Assembly: GCA_004556565.1 (NCBI GenBank)
Contig: SFGN01000001.1
Location: forward strand, 1-64,000
Reading direction: 5' to 3'
Origin: Lachnospiraceae bacterium
GTDB taxonomy: Bacteria; Bacillota_A; Clostridia; Lachnospirales; Lachnospiraceae
DNA: 64,000 bases
Shown: one piece after another, positions 53,520 through 62,489 of the stretch
Numbering within the stretch: position 1 is the first letter of the stretch
Layout of the letters: every line of letters begins with the position of its first letter
Program-made: the position numbers and the translations under genes
Notes under the pieces: model-generated
Databases searched by the model: none
The model's input: only the letters and a program-made list of their open reading frames with translations
What the model was told of the DNA's origin: nothing

Positions 53520-53819
53520 TTACAGTACGCATTCGGACAGTAGTTCGGAGCGTTTTGTATTCTCATCATTCCCCTGACGTATGCCGTCTGCGACATAAGT
53601 TCGGATATGATTTGCCAGCAGTTCCTTATTAAAGCTGTTCAATGCGGCATTTGCCGCCGACACCTGAATCAATATGCCAGTACAGTAAACATCATTTTCA
53701 ACCATTCTCTTGATCCCTCTCACCTGCCCCTCAATCCTGTTCAGGCGATGGATCAGATCTTTATATTCCTTTTCGCTGCGTGCCTTTTTCTGTTGGCAGC
53801 AATCACATCTCTCTTCCAC
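53520..53819 (-). CDS. CsoR/FrmR/RcnR-family repressor
   Basis: The 99-residue all-helical repressor has DLIHRLNRIEGQVRGIKRMVEND and VYCTGILIQVSAANAALNSF typical of the family. Ligand positions are Cys46 and His71, but the copper-type second Cys (H-x3-C) is Tyr75, so copper sensing is unlikely. Cys plus His resembles formaldehyde-sensing FrmR or related types. Further cysteines lie at 5, 7 and 8 and near the C-terminus. GTG start at 53819 is placed eight bases after AGGAGG; an upstream ATG lacks a site. Its own promoter spacer carries a palindrome. Confidence 0.9.
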   Translation of the reverse strand: MEERCDCCQQKKARSEKEYKDLIHRLNRIEGQVRGIKRMVENDVYCTGILIQVSAANAALNSFNKELLANHIRTYVADGIRQGNDENTKRSELLSECVL

Positions 53820-53860
53820 ACCAGACACCTCCTGTGTAATAAACATTTTTTACAAACCAT

Positions 53861-53889
53861 ATTATATACCCTATCGGGGTATACTTCAA
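53861..53889 (-). promoter_or_regulatory. Promoter with operator in its spacer, CsoR/FrmR-type gene
   Basis: On the minus strand TTGAAG (53889-53884) and TATAAT (53866-53861) have a 17-bp spacer. The palindrome TATACCC-TATCG-GGGTATA (53865-53883) fills the spacer. G/C-tract palindromes with AT flanks are typical CsoR-family sites, so autoregulation is very likely. Confidence 0.78.
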
Positions 53890-53981
53890 TATAAAACTAA
53901 AGAAAGAAGGCAATTTCCAGAAATCACCCTCTTTCCTATATTTTTCACCTGGTTTTAATTCAGGCTTTACTCATGTTAGAA

Positions 53982-54812
53982 TTATAATTCCACATCTTTC
54001 AGATATGGATTCTCGGTCGCATAGATCTTTTCGGCCTCTACTGCTTCTGCGATTGCAGGATCAATCGGCATCTTTCCGAGAACCGGAATGTTCAGTTCAG
54101 CCGCAATCTCATCAATGTGGCTTTCTCCGAATACTTTGATTTCCTTTCCACAGTCGGGACATTTCACATAACTGTAATTCTCTACAATTCCAAGCACCGG
54201 AATATTCATCATGGAAGCCATATTATAAGCCTTTTTCACAATCATCTGAACCAGATCCTGCGGGGATGTCACAATGACCACTCCATCCACCGGAAGAGAC
54301 TGAAATACGGTAAGCGGAACATCTCCCGTTCCCGGAGGCATATCCACAAATAAATAATCCAGATCATTCCAGATAACATCCGTCCAGAACTGTTTAACAA
54401 CACCTGAAATAACAGGACCTCTCCATATTACCGGAGATGTCTCATCATCCAGAAGAAGATTGATGGACATCAGCTTTGTTCCGTCTTTAGCCACACATGG
54501 AAATATTCCAGCCTCACTGCCTTCGGCAAGTTCATGTACCCCGTACATCTTCGGAATAGACGGACCTGTAATATCGGCATCAAGAATCCCTACCTCATAC
54601 CCCTTCTCTTTCATCATTCTTGCAAGAGAAGCTGTCACAAGAGATTTTCCAACTCCTCCTTTTCCGCTGATAACACCGATTACCTTCTTAATACTTGAAT
54701 ATGCATTAGACGGTTCTTTTAAATCTGCTTTTTTACTCGGACAGAATCCTGCACTTGCACAGGATGAACAGGCCTGTTCGGAACACCCGCTGTTTGTCGT
54801 TTCTTCTGACAT
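53982..54812 (-). CDS. Mrp/NBP35-family iron-sulfur carrier ATPase
   Basis: The 276-residue protein has an N-terminal cysteine motif CSEQACSSCASAGFC, the deviant Walker A GVISGKGGVGKSLV, LDADITGPSIP and the C-terminal CPDCG, all typical of Mrp/ApbC scaffold proteins that bind and hand over [4Fe-4S] clusters. ATG at 54812 is preferred (GAAGG eight bases upstream); an earlier ATG at 54839 is weaker. It lies 33 bp after dnaJ and may be the last gene of the heat-shock operon. Confidence 0.95.
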   Translation of the reverse strand: MSEETTNSGCSEQACSSCASAGFCPSKKADLKEPSNAYSSIKKVIGVISGKGGVGKSLVTASLARMMKEKGYEVGILDADITGPSIPKMYGVHELAEGSEAGIFPCVAKDGTKLMSINLLLDDETSPVIWRGPVISGVVKQFWTDVIWNDLDYLFVDMPPGTGDVPLTVFQSLPVDGVVIVTSPQDLVQMIVKKAYNMASMMNIPVLGIVENYSYVKCPDCGKEIKVFGESHIDEIAAELNIPVLGKMPIDPAIAEAVEAEKIYATENPYLKDVEL

Positions 54813-54845
54813 GTCATATACCTTCTCTTTCATAAACATTTTAAA

Positions 54846-56027
54846 CTATTCTTCAAATACTTCTTTAACTTTATCCATAAATCCTTTTTTCTTCCCTTTT
54901 TCTTTGTTCTCTTCCGTGACTTCCTGATTCAAAGAATTTCCTGTAAGCATATCAAATTTACGGAGAGCTTCTTTGGCTTCTGCACTGATTCGTTCCGGGG
55001 TCTGGATCACAAGCGTCACATAATGATCGCCGCGTGTCTGAGGATTTCTTAAATATGGGATTCCCTTTCCTCTTAAGCGTACTCTTGTGTTGGTTTTTGT
55101 ACCGGCCTTTACCGTATAAATAACATCACCGTCTACAGTAGGAACCTTCACATCGCCGCCCAGGGCTGCCTGCGCATATGAAATAGGCACGGTTGAATAA
55201 ATATCTGTATCCTGGCGCTGGAAAACCGGATGTCTGGACACTGACACTTCTACCAGCAGGTCACCTCTCGGCCCGCCGTTTGTTCCCGGCTCTCCTTTTT
55301 CACGGATACGGATGCTCTGACCGTTATCAATACCGGCTGGAACAGTAACCATAATCTTCTTCTTGCTTGAAGTAAATCCGGTTCCTGAACAGGAAGTACA
55401 TCTTTCTTTTATTACCTTTCCGGAACCGTTACAGTTCGGGCAGGTCTGTACGTTCTGCATCGTTCCGAAGAAGGATTGCTGTGTATAGACCACCTGTCCT
55501 TTTCCGCCGCATTTGCTGCAGGTTTCCGGAGAAGTCCCCGGCTTTGCACCTGTCCCGCCGCATACAGTACACGAATCTTTGATAATAACTTCCAGTTCTT
55601 TCTCGCACCCTCTGACAGCTTCTTCAAAAGTTATACGGATACCCTTACGGATATTTGCACCTCTCATCGGTCCGTTTGAACGGCCGCCGCGCCGTGCTCC
55701 GCCGCCGAACAAATCGCCAAATATATCGCCAAATATATCGCTGAAATCTGCTCCATTGAAGTCAAAACCACTGAAGCCACTTCCGCCTGCCCCTCCGTCA
55801 AATGCCGCATGGCCGAACTGATCGTACTGACGCCGTTTGTCAGGATCGCTTAAGACCGCATATGCCTCAGATGCCTCCTTAAATTTTTTCTCAGCCTCGG
55901 CATCACCCGGATTCATATCCGGATGATATTTTTTTGCCAGAGCACGGTATGCCTTTTTTAATGCAGCCTCATCGGCATCTTTGCTTACTCCAAGCACCTC
56001 ATAATAATCTCTCTTTGCCTCTGCCAT
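54846..56027 (-). CDS. dnaJ: Chaperone protein DnaJ
   Basis: The 393-residue type I J-protein has the J-domain with KKYHPDMNPGD (HPD loop), a Gly/Phe-rich stretch (GGAGGSGFSGFDFNGADF), four CxxCxGxG zinc-binding repeats (CTVCGGTGA, CSKCGGKG, CPNCNGSG, CTSCSGTG) and the client-binding C-terminus. It stimulates DnaK ATPase and delivers unfolded proteins. Last of the hrcA-grpE-dnaK-dnaJ set. Confidence 0.98.
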   Translation of the reverse strand: MAEAKRDYYEVLGVSKDADEAALKKAYRALAKKYHPDMNPGDAEAEKKFKEASEAYAVLSDPDKRRQYDQFGHAAFDGGAGGSGFSGFDFNGADFSDIFGDIFGDLFGGGARRGGRSNGPMRGANIRKGIRITFEEAVRGCEKELEVIIKDSCTVCGGTGAKPGTSPETCSKCGGKGQVVYTQQSFFGTMQNVQTCPNCNGSGKVIKERCTSCSGTGFTSSKKKIMVTVPAGIDNGQSIRIREKGEPGTNGGPRGDLLVEVSVSRHPVFQRQDTDIYSTVPISYAQAALGGDVKVPTVDGDVIYTVKAGTKTNTRVRLRGKGIPYLRNPQTRGDHYVTLVIQTPERISAEAKEALRKFDMLTGNSLNQEVTEENKEKGKKKGFMDKVKEVFEE

Positions 56028-56136
56028 AACCTTTACCTTTCATCTCTGTTAATAACATCAAGAAATTCTACGAAACCGAATAGCCCGGTTCCGTAGAATC
56101 TTTATTTAAAACATTCCGCGGAAATTATATGAATAA

Positions 56137-58005
56137 TTATACTTCTTTGTAATCTCCGTCTACTACGTCATCTGCATATCCAGCCTCTGACTGTCCTGAT
56201 CCCGGATTCGGTCCCGGCTGCGGGCCTGCACCTGCTGCCGCACCTGCCTGCTCATACATCTTAGTGAACAGTTTCTGTGCGCTTTCCATCAGTTTATCCT
56301 TTGAAGCTTTGATCTCTGCGACCTGTGCATCGGAAACATCTTCCGGAGAATATTTTGCAAGGACATCCTTGAGTGCCTGGCAGTCAGCCTCAACTGCTGC
56401 CTTGTCTGATGCATCCAGCTTATCTCCTACTTCCTTCAATGCTTTTTCTGTCTGGAAAAGCATTGCATCAGCTTCATTTCTTGTATCAACAGCTTCCTTG
56501 CGTTTCTTGTCCTGTGCCTCAAATGCTGCTGCTTCTTTTACAGCTTTTTCGATGTCGTCATCAGACATATTGGATCCTGCCGTAATGGTAATATGCTGTT
56601 CTTTTCCTGTTCCCAGATCCTTTGCAGATACATTTACGATACCATTTGCATCGATATCGAATGTAACTTCAATCTGAGGGATTCCACGCGGAGCCGGAGC
56701 AATTCCGTCAAGTCTGAACTGGCCGAGAGATTTATTATCTCTTGCGAACTGTCTTTCACCCTGTACAACGTTGATGTCAACTGCTGACTGATTATCAGCT
56801 GCTGTAGAGAAGATCTGACTCTTCTTCGTCGGAATAGTTGTATTTCTTTCAATCAGCCTTGTAGCAATACCGCCCATTGTTTCGATAGACAGTGACAAAG
56901 GAGTAACATCAAGAAGAAGAATATCTCCTGCACCTGCATCGCCTGCAAGCTTACCACCCTGTACAGAAGCACCAAGTGCCACGCATTCGTCCGGATTCAA
57001 TGATTTGCTTGGTTCTTTTCCTGTCAGCCTTCTTACTTCTTCCTGGACTGCCGGGATACGTGTAGAACCGCCTACCAGAAGCACCTGACCAAGATCGGAT
57101 GCTGCAATTCCGGCATCGGAAAGAGCACGTCTTACAGGTTCTGCGGTCTTCTCAACCAGATCATGTGTCAGTTCATCAAATTTAGCTCTTGTGAGATTCA
57201 TATCAAAATGCTTCGGTCCTTCAGCTGTTGCCGTGATGAACGGAAGGTTAATATTTGTTGTGGTTGCAGATGAAAGCTCTTTCTTTGCTTTTTCTGCTGC
57301 TTCTTTCAGCCTCTGAAGAGCCATCTTGTCTGTGGACAGGTCCACACCTTCTTTTGCCCTGAAATCTGCCAGCATGTAGTCTGTGATCTTCTGATCGAAA
57401 TCATCTCCGCCGAGTCTGTTATTTCCTGCTGTTGACAATACTTCGATGACGCCGTCGCCGATTTCAATGATGGAAACATCAAATGTACCGCCGCCAAGGT
57501 CATATACCATGATCTTCTGTTCTTTTTCATTGTCAAGGCCGTATGCCAGAGCTGCTGCCGTAGGCTCATTGATAATACGTTTTACATCAAGTCCTGCGAT
57601 CTTACCTGCATCCTTTGTTGCCTGACGCTGTGCATCATTGAAATAAGCAGGTACGGTAATAACGGCTTCTGTAACCTTTTCCCCAAGATATCCCTCTGCA
57701 TCAGCTTTCAGCTTCTGAAGAATCATTGCGGAGATCTCCTGCGGAGAATATTTCTTTCCATCGATTGTTACCTTATAATCTGTACCCATTTCCCTCTTAA
57801 TAGAAGAAATTGTTTTGTCTGCATTTGTTACTGCCTGACGTTTTGCAGGTTCTCCAACCAGACGCTCGCCTGTCTTCGTAAATGCTACGACAGAAGGTGT
57901 TGTTCTTGCTCCCTCTGTGTTCGCGATAACTGTCGGCTGTCCGCCTTCCATAACTGCTACGCAGCTGTTTGTTGTTCCTAAGTCAATACCAATAATTTTG
58001 CCCAT
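56137..58005 (-). CDS. dnaK: Chaperone protein DnaK (Hsp70)
   Basis: The 622-residue protein opens MGKIIGIDLGTTNSCVAVMEG and shows VPAYFNDAQRQATKDAG, VYDLGGGTFDVSIIEIGDG and VLLVGGSTRIPAVQEEV of the ATPase domain, then the substrate-binding domain (DVTPLSLSIETMGG) and a Gly/Pro-rich tail. The linker and lid are intact. Third gene of the HrcA-controlled operon, 70 bp after grpE. Confidence 0.99.
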   Translation of the reverse strand: MGKIIGIDLGTTNSCVAVMEGGQPTVIANTEGARTTPSVVAFTKTGERLVGEPAKRQAVTNADKTISSIKREMGTDYKVTIDGKKYSPQEISAMILQKLKADAEGYLGEKVTEAVITVPAYFNDAQRQATKDAGKIAGLDVKRIINEPTAAALAYGLDNEKEQKIMVYDLGGGTFDVSIIEIGDGVIEVLSTAGNNRLGGDDFDQKITDYMLADFRAKEGVDLSTDKMALQRLKEAAEKAKKELSSATTTNINLPFITATAEGPKHFDMNLTRAKFDELTHDLVEKTAEPVRRALSDAGIAASDLGQVLLVGGSTRIPAVQEEVRRLTGKEPSKSLNPDECVALGASVQGGKLAGDAGAGDILLLDVTPLSLSIETMGGIATRLIERNTTIPTKKSQIFSTAADNQSAVDINVVQGERQFARDNKSLGQFRLDGIAPAPRGIPQIEVTFDIDANGIVNVSAKDLGTGKEQHITITAGSNMSDDDIEKAVKEAAAFEAQDKKRKEAVDTRNEADAMLFQTEKALKEVGDKLDASDKAAVEADCQALKDVLAKYSPEDVSDAQVAEIKASKDKLMESAQKLFTKMYEQAGAAAGAGPQPGPNPGSGQSEAGYADDVVDGDYKEV

Positions 58006-58075
58006 AATTCATTCCTCCTTGAATTGTTTCATCTGAATCAGAATATTGTTTATTTACTATATAATCTAAATAAAA

Positions 58076-58756
58076 CTAGTTTGCCACTTTTACCATACTG
58101 TGTCTGACAACATTGTCACGGTATGTGTATCCTTTCTGGAATTCTTCTGCTATGATGTTTTCTCCGAATTCTTCATCTTCCACATGCATAACCGCGTTGT
58201 GCAGATCCGGATTGAATTCCTGCCCCACTGCTTCAATCGGCTTTACTCCCACGCCTTCAAGCATCGTCATAAGCTGTTTGTAAATCTTTTCCATCCCGTC
58301 AATGAAAGGATTGGATTTTTCTTCTTCCGGCACAGCTTTCAGGCCGCGTTCAAAATTATCTACGATCGGAAGGATTTTTTCGATAATGTCTTTTGCACCG
58401 ATTTCATACATCTGGGATTTTTCCCGGTCAGTACGTTTCCGGTAATTATCGAACTCAGCCATCTGGCGTGTCAGCCGGTCGGTCAGCTCTTCGATTTTTT
58501 CATCCTTCTTATCCTTTTTATTCTTCCTGCCTCCCGCTTTAGCCTCAGTGTCTTCTGACGTATCTGTTTCATCTCCTCCGTCCTGTGAACATTCTTCCGC
58601 AGCCGTTTCTGAAGTTTCTTCATCCGACCCGCCCGTTTCAGCGGAAGCATTTTCAGCGGTTTCTTCGGTCTGTCCTTCTGTCTGCTGTGCGGCTTTTGCC
58701 TTAGCTTCCTTGACAGCCTCTCTCACCCTGTCTTCTTTTCCCATGCTTTTCTTCAT
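58076..58756 (-). CDS. grpE: Nucleotide exchange factor GrpE
   Basis: The 226-residue protein has a long acidic, Thr/Glu-rich N-terminal region (to about 75), a coiled coil (EELTDRLTRQMAEFDNYRKRTDREK) and the conserved C-terminal beta-domain (PDLHNAVMHVEDEEFGENIIAEEFQKGYTYRDNVVRHSMVKVAN). It releases ADP from DnaK. ATG at 58756 follows GGAGG. It starts 15 bp after hrcA. Confidence 0.98.
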   Translation of the reverse strand: MKKSMGKEDRVREAVKEAKAKAAQQTEGQTEETAENASAETGGSDEETSETAAEECSQDGGDETDTSEDTEAKAGGRKNKKDKKDEKIEELTDRLTRQMAEFDNYRKRTDREKSQMYEIGAKDIIEKILPIVDNFERGLKAVPEEEKSNPFIDGMEKIYKQLMTMLEGVGVKPIEAVGQEFNPDLHNAVMHVEDEEFGENIIAEEFQKGYTYRDNVVRHSMVKVAN

Positions 58757-58771
58757 GCTTTCCTCCACTAA

Positions 58772-59860
58772 TTATTCACCATCCTGTTCCACAAAATCCT
58801 CATCTTCTCTATCAGATGTGCGTTTTCCTGAATATATTTCATCCAGTTCACTCTGTAATGTCTTCAGCGTTTTCATAACATGTTTATAATCCATCCGCTT
58901 CGGACCGATAATGCCTATCGTCCCTTTCATGCCTTCGCCGAGCTCATAGGTTGCTGTTACCACACTGCAGTCCTTCATTGTTTTCACCGGAGCTTCTTCC
59001 CCGATGTAAACTTGGATTCCGTGGCTTTCTTCACTTGAAAGCGTTTCTGTCACCAGATCGACGAGCTGCTGTTTTTCTTCAAAGGCACTGATAATCTCCT
59101 GGGCGCTCTGCTTATCACTCAGCTCCGGATAACGGAAAATATTCGTTGCTCCGCTTGTGTAGATTTCCATGTCGTCATCTACCTGAATGATATCAGCCAC
59201 TGCATCAAGCACATCGCTGATCACGCGGCTGTGGATTCCGGCCTGTTCCTTCATCCTTGCTATCAGCCCTAGGTTGATTTCTTCTATCGATAATCCGTTC
59301 AGTGTTGTATTCAGAAGCATATTCAGCTTCAGCAGCGTTTCATTGCTCAGCACCTCACCGACTTCAATAATCTTGTTTTTAATCATATTGCCGCTCATCA
59401 CGATTACCGCAACAATCTGTTCTTCATCAACCTGTGAAAGCTGTATGAACTTCAATGTGTTTTTCCGGTGTACCGGCGCCGACACAAGCGTTGCGTAATT
59501 CGTATTAGCCGCCAGAACCTTAGCTGCCTGCTTCAGGACCTTATCAACCTTGTCGGTCTTCTCAAGCATGACGCTTTTCAGTTCTTCCAGTTCCTGTTCC
59601 TTATCCTGCATCAGCATATCCACATATAAGCGGTAGCCTTTATCGGAAGGAATACGTCCGGCAGATGTGTGAGGTTGGAAAATATATCCCATGTCTTCAA
59701 GATCTGCCATCTCATTGCGGATCGTTGCAGAACTCAGGTTCAGGTCCGTCGACTTGGAAAGCGTCCTTGAACCGACCGGCTCTCCGGTTTCCAGATAATT
59801 CTGGATGATCGCCCGCAAAATTTTAAGTTGTCGTTCTGTAAGATTAATTTCCGCCGCCAT
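58772..59860 (-). CDS. hrcA: Heat-inducible transcription repressor HrcA
   Basis: HrcA represses class I heat-shock genes by binding CIRCE. The 362-residue protein has an N-terminal winged helix (LTERQLKILRAIIQNYLETGEPVGSRTLSK and SSATIRNEMADLEDMGYI) and the GAF-like core with NGLSIEEINLGLI and GTIGIIGPKRMDYKHVM. GAAAGGAGG precedes the ATG. First gene of the operon, preceded by a perfect CIRCE element. Confidence 0.98.
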   Translation of the reverse strand: MAAEINLTERQLKILRAIIQNYLETGEPVGSRTLSKSTDLNLSSATIRNEMADLEDMGYIFQPHTSAGRIPSDKGYRLYVDMLMQDKEQELEELKSVMLEKTDKVDKVLKQAAKVLAANTNYATLVSAPVHRKNTLKFIQLSQVDEEQIVAVIVMSGNMIKNKIIEVGEVLSNETLLKLNMLLNTTLNGLSIEEINLGLIARMKEQAGIHSRVISDVLDAVADIIQVDDDMEIYTSGATNIFRYPELSDKQSAQEIISAFEEKQQLVDLVTETLSSEESHGIQVYIGEEAPVKTMKDCSVVTATYELGEGMKGTIGIIGPKRMDYKHVMKTLKTLQSELDEIYSGKRTSDREDEDFVEQDGE

Positions 59861-59950
59861 GGTCCCTCCTTTCCTGAATCCGTATGCAAATCCAAATTGT
59901 TCATCTAAGACAAAAAGTCAACGATCTTAATATCTTATCCTTTTGAACTA

Positions 59951-60021
59951 TTAGCACTCTTTTGTTTTGAGTGCTAACATCTTTCATGTATTAAGATAGC
60001 ACCTCACTTTCTTTTTGTCAA
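59951..60021 (-). promoter_or_regulatory. CIRCE operator and sigma-A promoter of the hrcA operon
   Basis: CIRCE is perfect: TTAGCACTC (59951-59959), 9-base spacer, GAGTGCTAA (59969-59977). On the minus strand the promoter TTGACA (60021-60016) and TATCTT (59998-59993) has a 17-bp spacer, so CIRCE lies just after the start of transcription and allows HrcA repression. Confidence 0.95.
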
Positions 60022-60067
60022 CACTGTTTATATATTTTTTACCTTTTTTAAAATAACGTTAGATTCA

Positions 60068-60096
60068 TTGATTCCTGACCTGAAAAGTCGTAATAT
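60068..60096 (+). promoter_or_regulatory. Promoter of the chromate transporter pair
   Basis: TTGATT (60068-60073) and TAATAT (60091-60096) with a 17-bp spacer, about 25 bases before the start codon at 60121. Confidence 0.55.
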
Positions 60097-60120
60097 ATCT
60101 GATAGAAGGGGGTGATTACC

Positions 60121-60681
60121 ATGAATGAATCAAAGATGAATAAATACTGGGAACTTTACTTTACCTTTTTAAAAATAGGAGGACTTACCTTCGGGGGCGG
60201 CATGGCAATGCTTCCGATGCTGAAGAGGGAAGTAGTGGAGAATAAAGGCTGGTCTACCGAAGAGGAGCTGCTTGACATTTACGCGATCGGACAGTGTACC
60301 CCCGGCGTCATAGCAGTTAACACTTCCACTTATATCGGATACCAGCAGGGAGGGATCATGGGTTCTGCTGCAGGAACCCTTGGCATGATTACGCCTTCCC
60401 TGATTATCATTACACTGATTGCAACTGTGCTGAAACAGTTTATGGATTATCCGGCAGTACTTCACGCACTGTCAGGTATCCGTGTGGTTGTCTGTGCATT
60501 GATGTTTAACACGGTGCTGTCTATGGCAAAAGCGGGAATCAAAGACCTTCTGGGCACATTTCTGTTTCTCGCCGGATTCCTGCTTGCCACATTCTCTCCT
60601 GTCCCTACTGTCATCCTCGTTTTATGTGCGGCAGTGACCGGAATTCTCACCACAGTCCGAAAGGAGAAAAAAGCTTCATGA
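60121..60681 (+). CDS. Chromate transporter (ChrA) half-protein 1
   Basis: A 186-residue, single-domain CHR protein. It has FLKIGGLTFGGGMAMLPMLKREVVENKGW and YAIGQCTPGVIAVNTSTYIGYQQGG, the CHR signature, and about five to six membrane segments. Short ChrA proteins work as pairs, and the second half follows with an ATGA overlap. Chromate or sulfate export is the family function; in gut anaerobes the natural anion is unknown. ATG at 60121 follows AGGGGG; a GTG three codons earlier is less likely. Confidence 0.92.
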   Translation: MNESKMNKYWELYFTFLKIGGLTFGGGMAMLPMLKREVVENKGWSTEEELLDIYAIGQCTPGVIAVNTSTYIGYQQGGIMGSAAGTLGMITPSLIIITLIATVLKQFMDYPAVLHALSGIRVVVCALMFNTVLSMAKAGIKDLLGTFLFLAGFLLATFSPVPTVILVLCAAVTGILTTVRKEKKAS

Positions 60682-61232
60682 TTTACCTGATATTATTCTA
60701 TGAATTTTTTAAAGTCGGGCTGTTTTCCATCGGGGGAGGCATGGCAACTGTCCCGTTTTTGATGGAACTTGCGGACAAATATCCCTGGTTTACCAAACAA
60801 GAGCTTGCCAACATGATTGCCATCAGCGAGAGTACGCCCGGTCCTATCGGAATCAACATGGCAACCTATGCAGGCTATCAGGCTGCCGGAATCCCCGGTG
60901 CACTGACGGCCACGTTAAGTCTTGTTTTTCCCACAATGGTTATTATTATCCTTGTGGCAAAATTTATGTCTGACTTCAGCGAAAATAAATATGTCCGTGC
61001 TGCATTTTACGGTATCCGCCCGATGATTGCGGCCCTGATAGGATATGCAGTGTGGCAGATTGCGGTGATATCTTTTGCAGATACAACATCAGGAAAAGCC
61101 ATATTACGTTTTCCTTCTATATTAATCTGTGCCGCAGTGTTTGCTCTCCTTCAGATAAAGCAATTGAAAAAGCTCCACCCCATCATATGGATAGCCTGCG
61201 GAGCTGTGCTTGGTATTCTTTTTCAATTATAA
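60678..61232 (+). CDS. Chromate transporter (ChrA) half-protein 2
   Basis: The 184-residue partner has FFKVGLFSIGGGMATVPFLMELADKYPWF and MIAISESTPGPIGINMATYAGYQAAG, the second version of the CHR signature. The ATG overlaps the stop of the first half, and AAGGAG lies about 13 bases upstream, so the two are translated in step and probably form a heterodimer. It converges on hemW with a 15-bp gap and no obvious terminator. Confidence 0.92.
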   Translation: MIYLILFYEFFKVGLFSIGGGMATVPFLMELADKYPWFTKQELANMIAISESTPGPIGINMATYAGYQAAGIPGALTATLSLVFPTMVIIILVAKFMSDFSENKYVRAAFYGIRPMIAALIGYAVWQIAVISFADTTSGKAILRFPSILICAAVFALLQIKQLKKLHPIIWIACGAVLGILFQL

Positions 61233-61247
61233 ATCCGCCGAGCTGCA

Positions 61248-62432
61248 TCAGATAAAATGCCCGAATACATAATTACTGATGTCAATCCCCCGTTTTGTCA
61301 GGCGGACAAAATCTCCGTCCGCCTCAATCAGTCTTTGCTGCAAGAGCTTTTGCAGTTCCAATCCGTATACTTCTTCCATAGTTTTCCCGAATGATTTATT
61401 AAATGCACTCCTTCGAACCCCTTCTGTCAAACGTAATCCCAGAAACATGAATTCCGCCATTTCATCCTTCAAAGAAAGTATTTCAAGGTCTTCCCTGATC
61501 AGACTTCCCTGACGTACACTTTCTATATATTCATGGTAGTTTTCTGTGTTATGAAATCTCTGTTTCTGCAAAAACGAGGCTGCCCCCAGACCCAGGCCCA
61601 GATATTGAGTTCTTCTCCAATAACCGATATTATGCCGGCATTCAAATCCTTCTTTTGCATAATTAGATATTTCATAGCGCCTATAGCCGTATTTTCTCAG
61701 GATTTCCTCTGTTTCTTCATATATAAGGCGTTCCGTATCCTCATCCGGGAGAGGCGGAAAGTACCCTGCCAAGTCCGGCTGCCGCTCTTTTTTCTGTGCA
61801 GAGTCATCTTCCTGACCATAACGCTCATAGAACGGTGTTCCCTCTTCTATTATAAGGCTGTATGCCGACAGATGTTCCGGATTCAGTTCTGCTACGGTAC
61901 AAAGTGTTTTTCTCCAGCTTTCCAAGGTCTGTCCGGGAATCGCAGATATCAGATCAATATTTACATTCTCAAAACCTGCCTTCCTTATCTTTTCCCAGGT
62001 GTCCAAAAACTGTGAATAATCATGGATTCTTCCAAGCATCTTCAGTTCATCGTCGTCTGCCGACTGTAATCCTATGCTGACACGGTTGATTCCCGCACAT
62101 TTCCACGACTCAAGCTTCTCTGTACTGACTGTGCCAGGATTCGCCTCAATCGTAATCTCTGCATTTTCTTCAATCTTAAAATTCTCCCTCAGTGCCTGAA
62201 AAATGTCTTCTATCTGCCGTGACGTTAAAATGGACGGAGTCCCTCCGCCCATAAAAACTGTATTTACACTATTATTTTGAAATCTGCCGCCGAACAGCCG
62301 GATTTCCCGGCACAGCGCATCCACATATTCCTGCCTCATTTTCTTATCGGACGGCCCTGACAAAAAATCACAATATGCACATTTTCTGACACAGAAGGGA
62401 ATATGAAGATACAACTCTAACTTTTCTTTCAT
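61248..62432 (-). CDS. hemW: Radical SAM heme chaperone HemW
   Basis: The 394-residue protein opens LELYLHIPFCVRKCAYCDF (radical SAM CxxxCxxC plus the extra Cys pattern) and has FMGGGTPSIL, NPGTVSTEKLESWKCAGINRVSIGLQS and HNIGYWRRTQYLGLGLGAASF, the HemW heme-binding region. HemW resembles coproporphyrinogen dehydrogenase HemN but is thought to insert heme into proteins. It lies 57 bp after lepA, a common order in Firmicutes (lepA-hemW-hrcA). Confidence 0.95.
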   Translation of the reverse strand: MKEKLELYLHIPFCVRKCAYCDFLSGPSDKKMRQEYVDALCREIRLFGGRFQNNSVNTVFMGGGTPSILTSRQIEDIFQALRENFKIEENAEITIEANPGTVSTEKLESWKCAGINRVSIGLQSADDDELKMLGRIHDYSQFLDTWEKIRKAGFENVNIDLISAIPGQTLESWRKTLCTVAELNPEHLSAYSLIIEEGTPFYERYGQEDDSAQKKERQPDLAGYFPPLPDEDTERLIYEETEEILRKYGYRRYEISNYAKEGFECRHNIGYWRRTQYLGLGLGAASFLQKQRFHNTENYHEYIESVRQGSLIREDLEILSLKDEMAEFMFLGLRLTEGVRRSAFNKSFGKTMEEVYGLELQKLLQQRLIEADGDFVRLTKRGIDISNYVFGHFI

Positions 62433-62489
62433 ATCAAACTACCCTCTAAACTCAATATTCCGCCGAATTTCTGAAATCTACCTGCTTTT

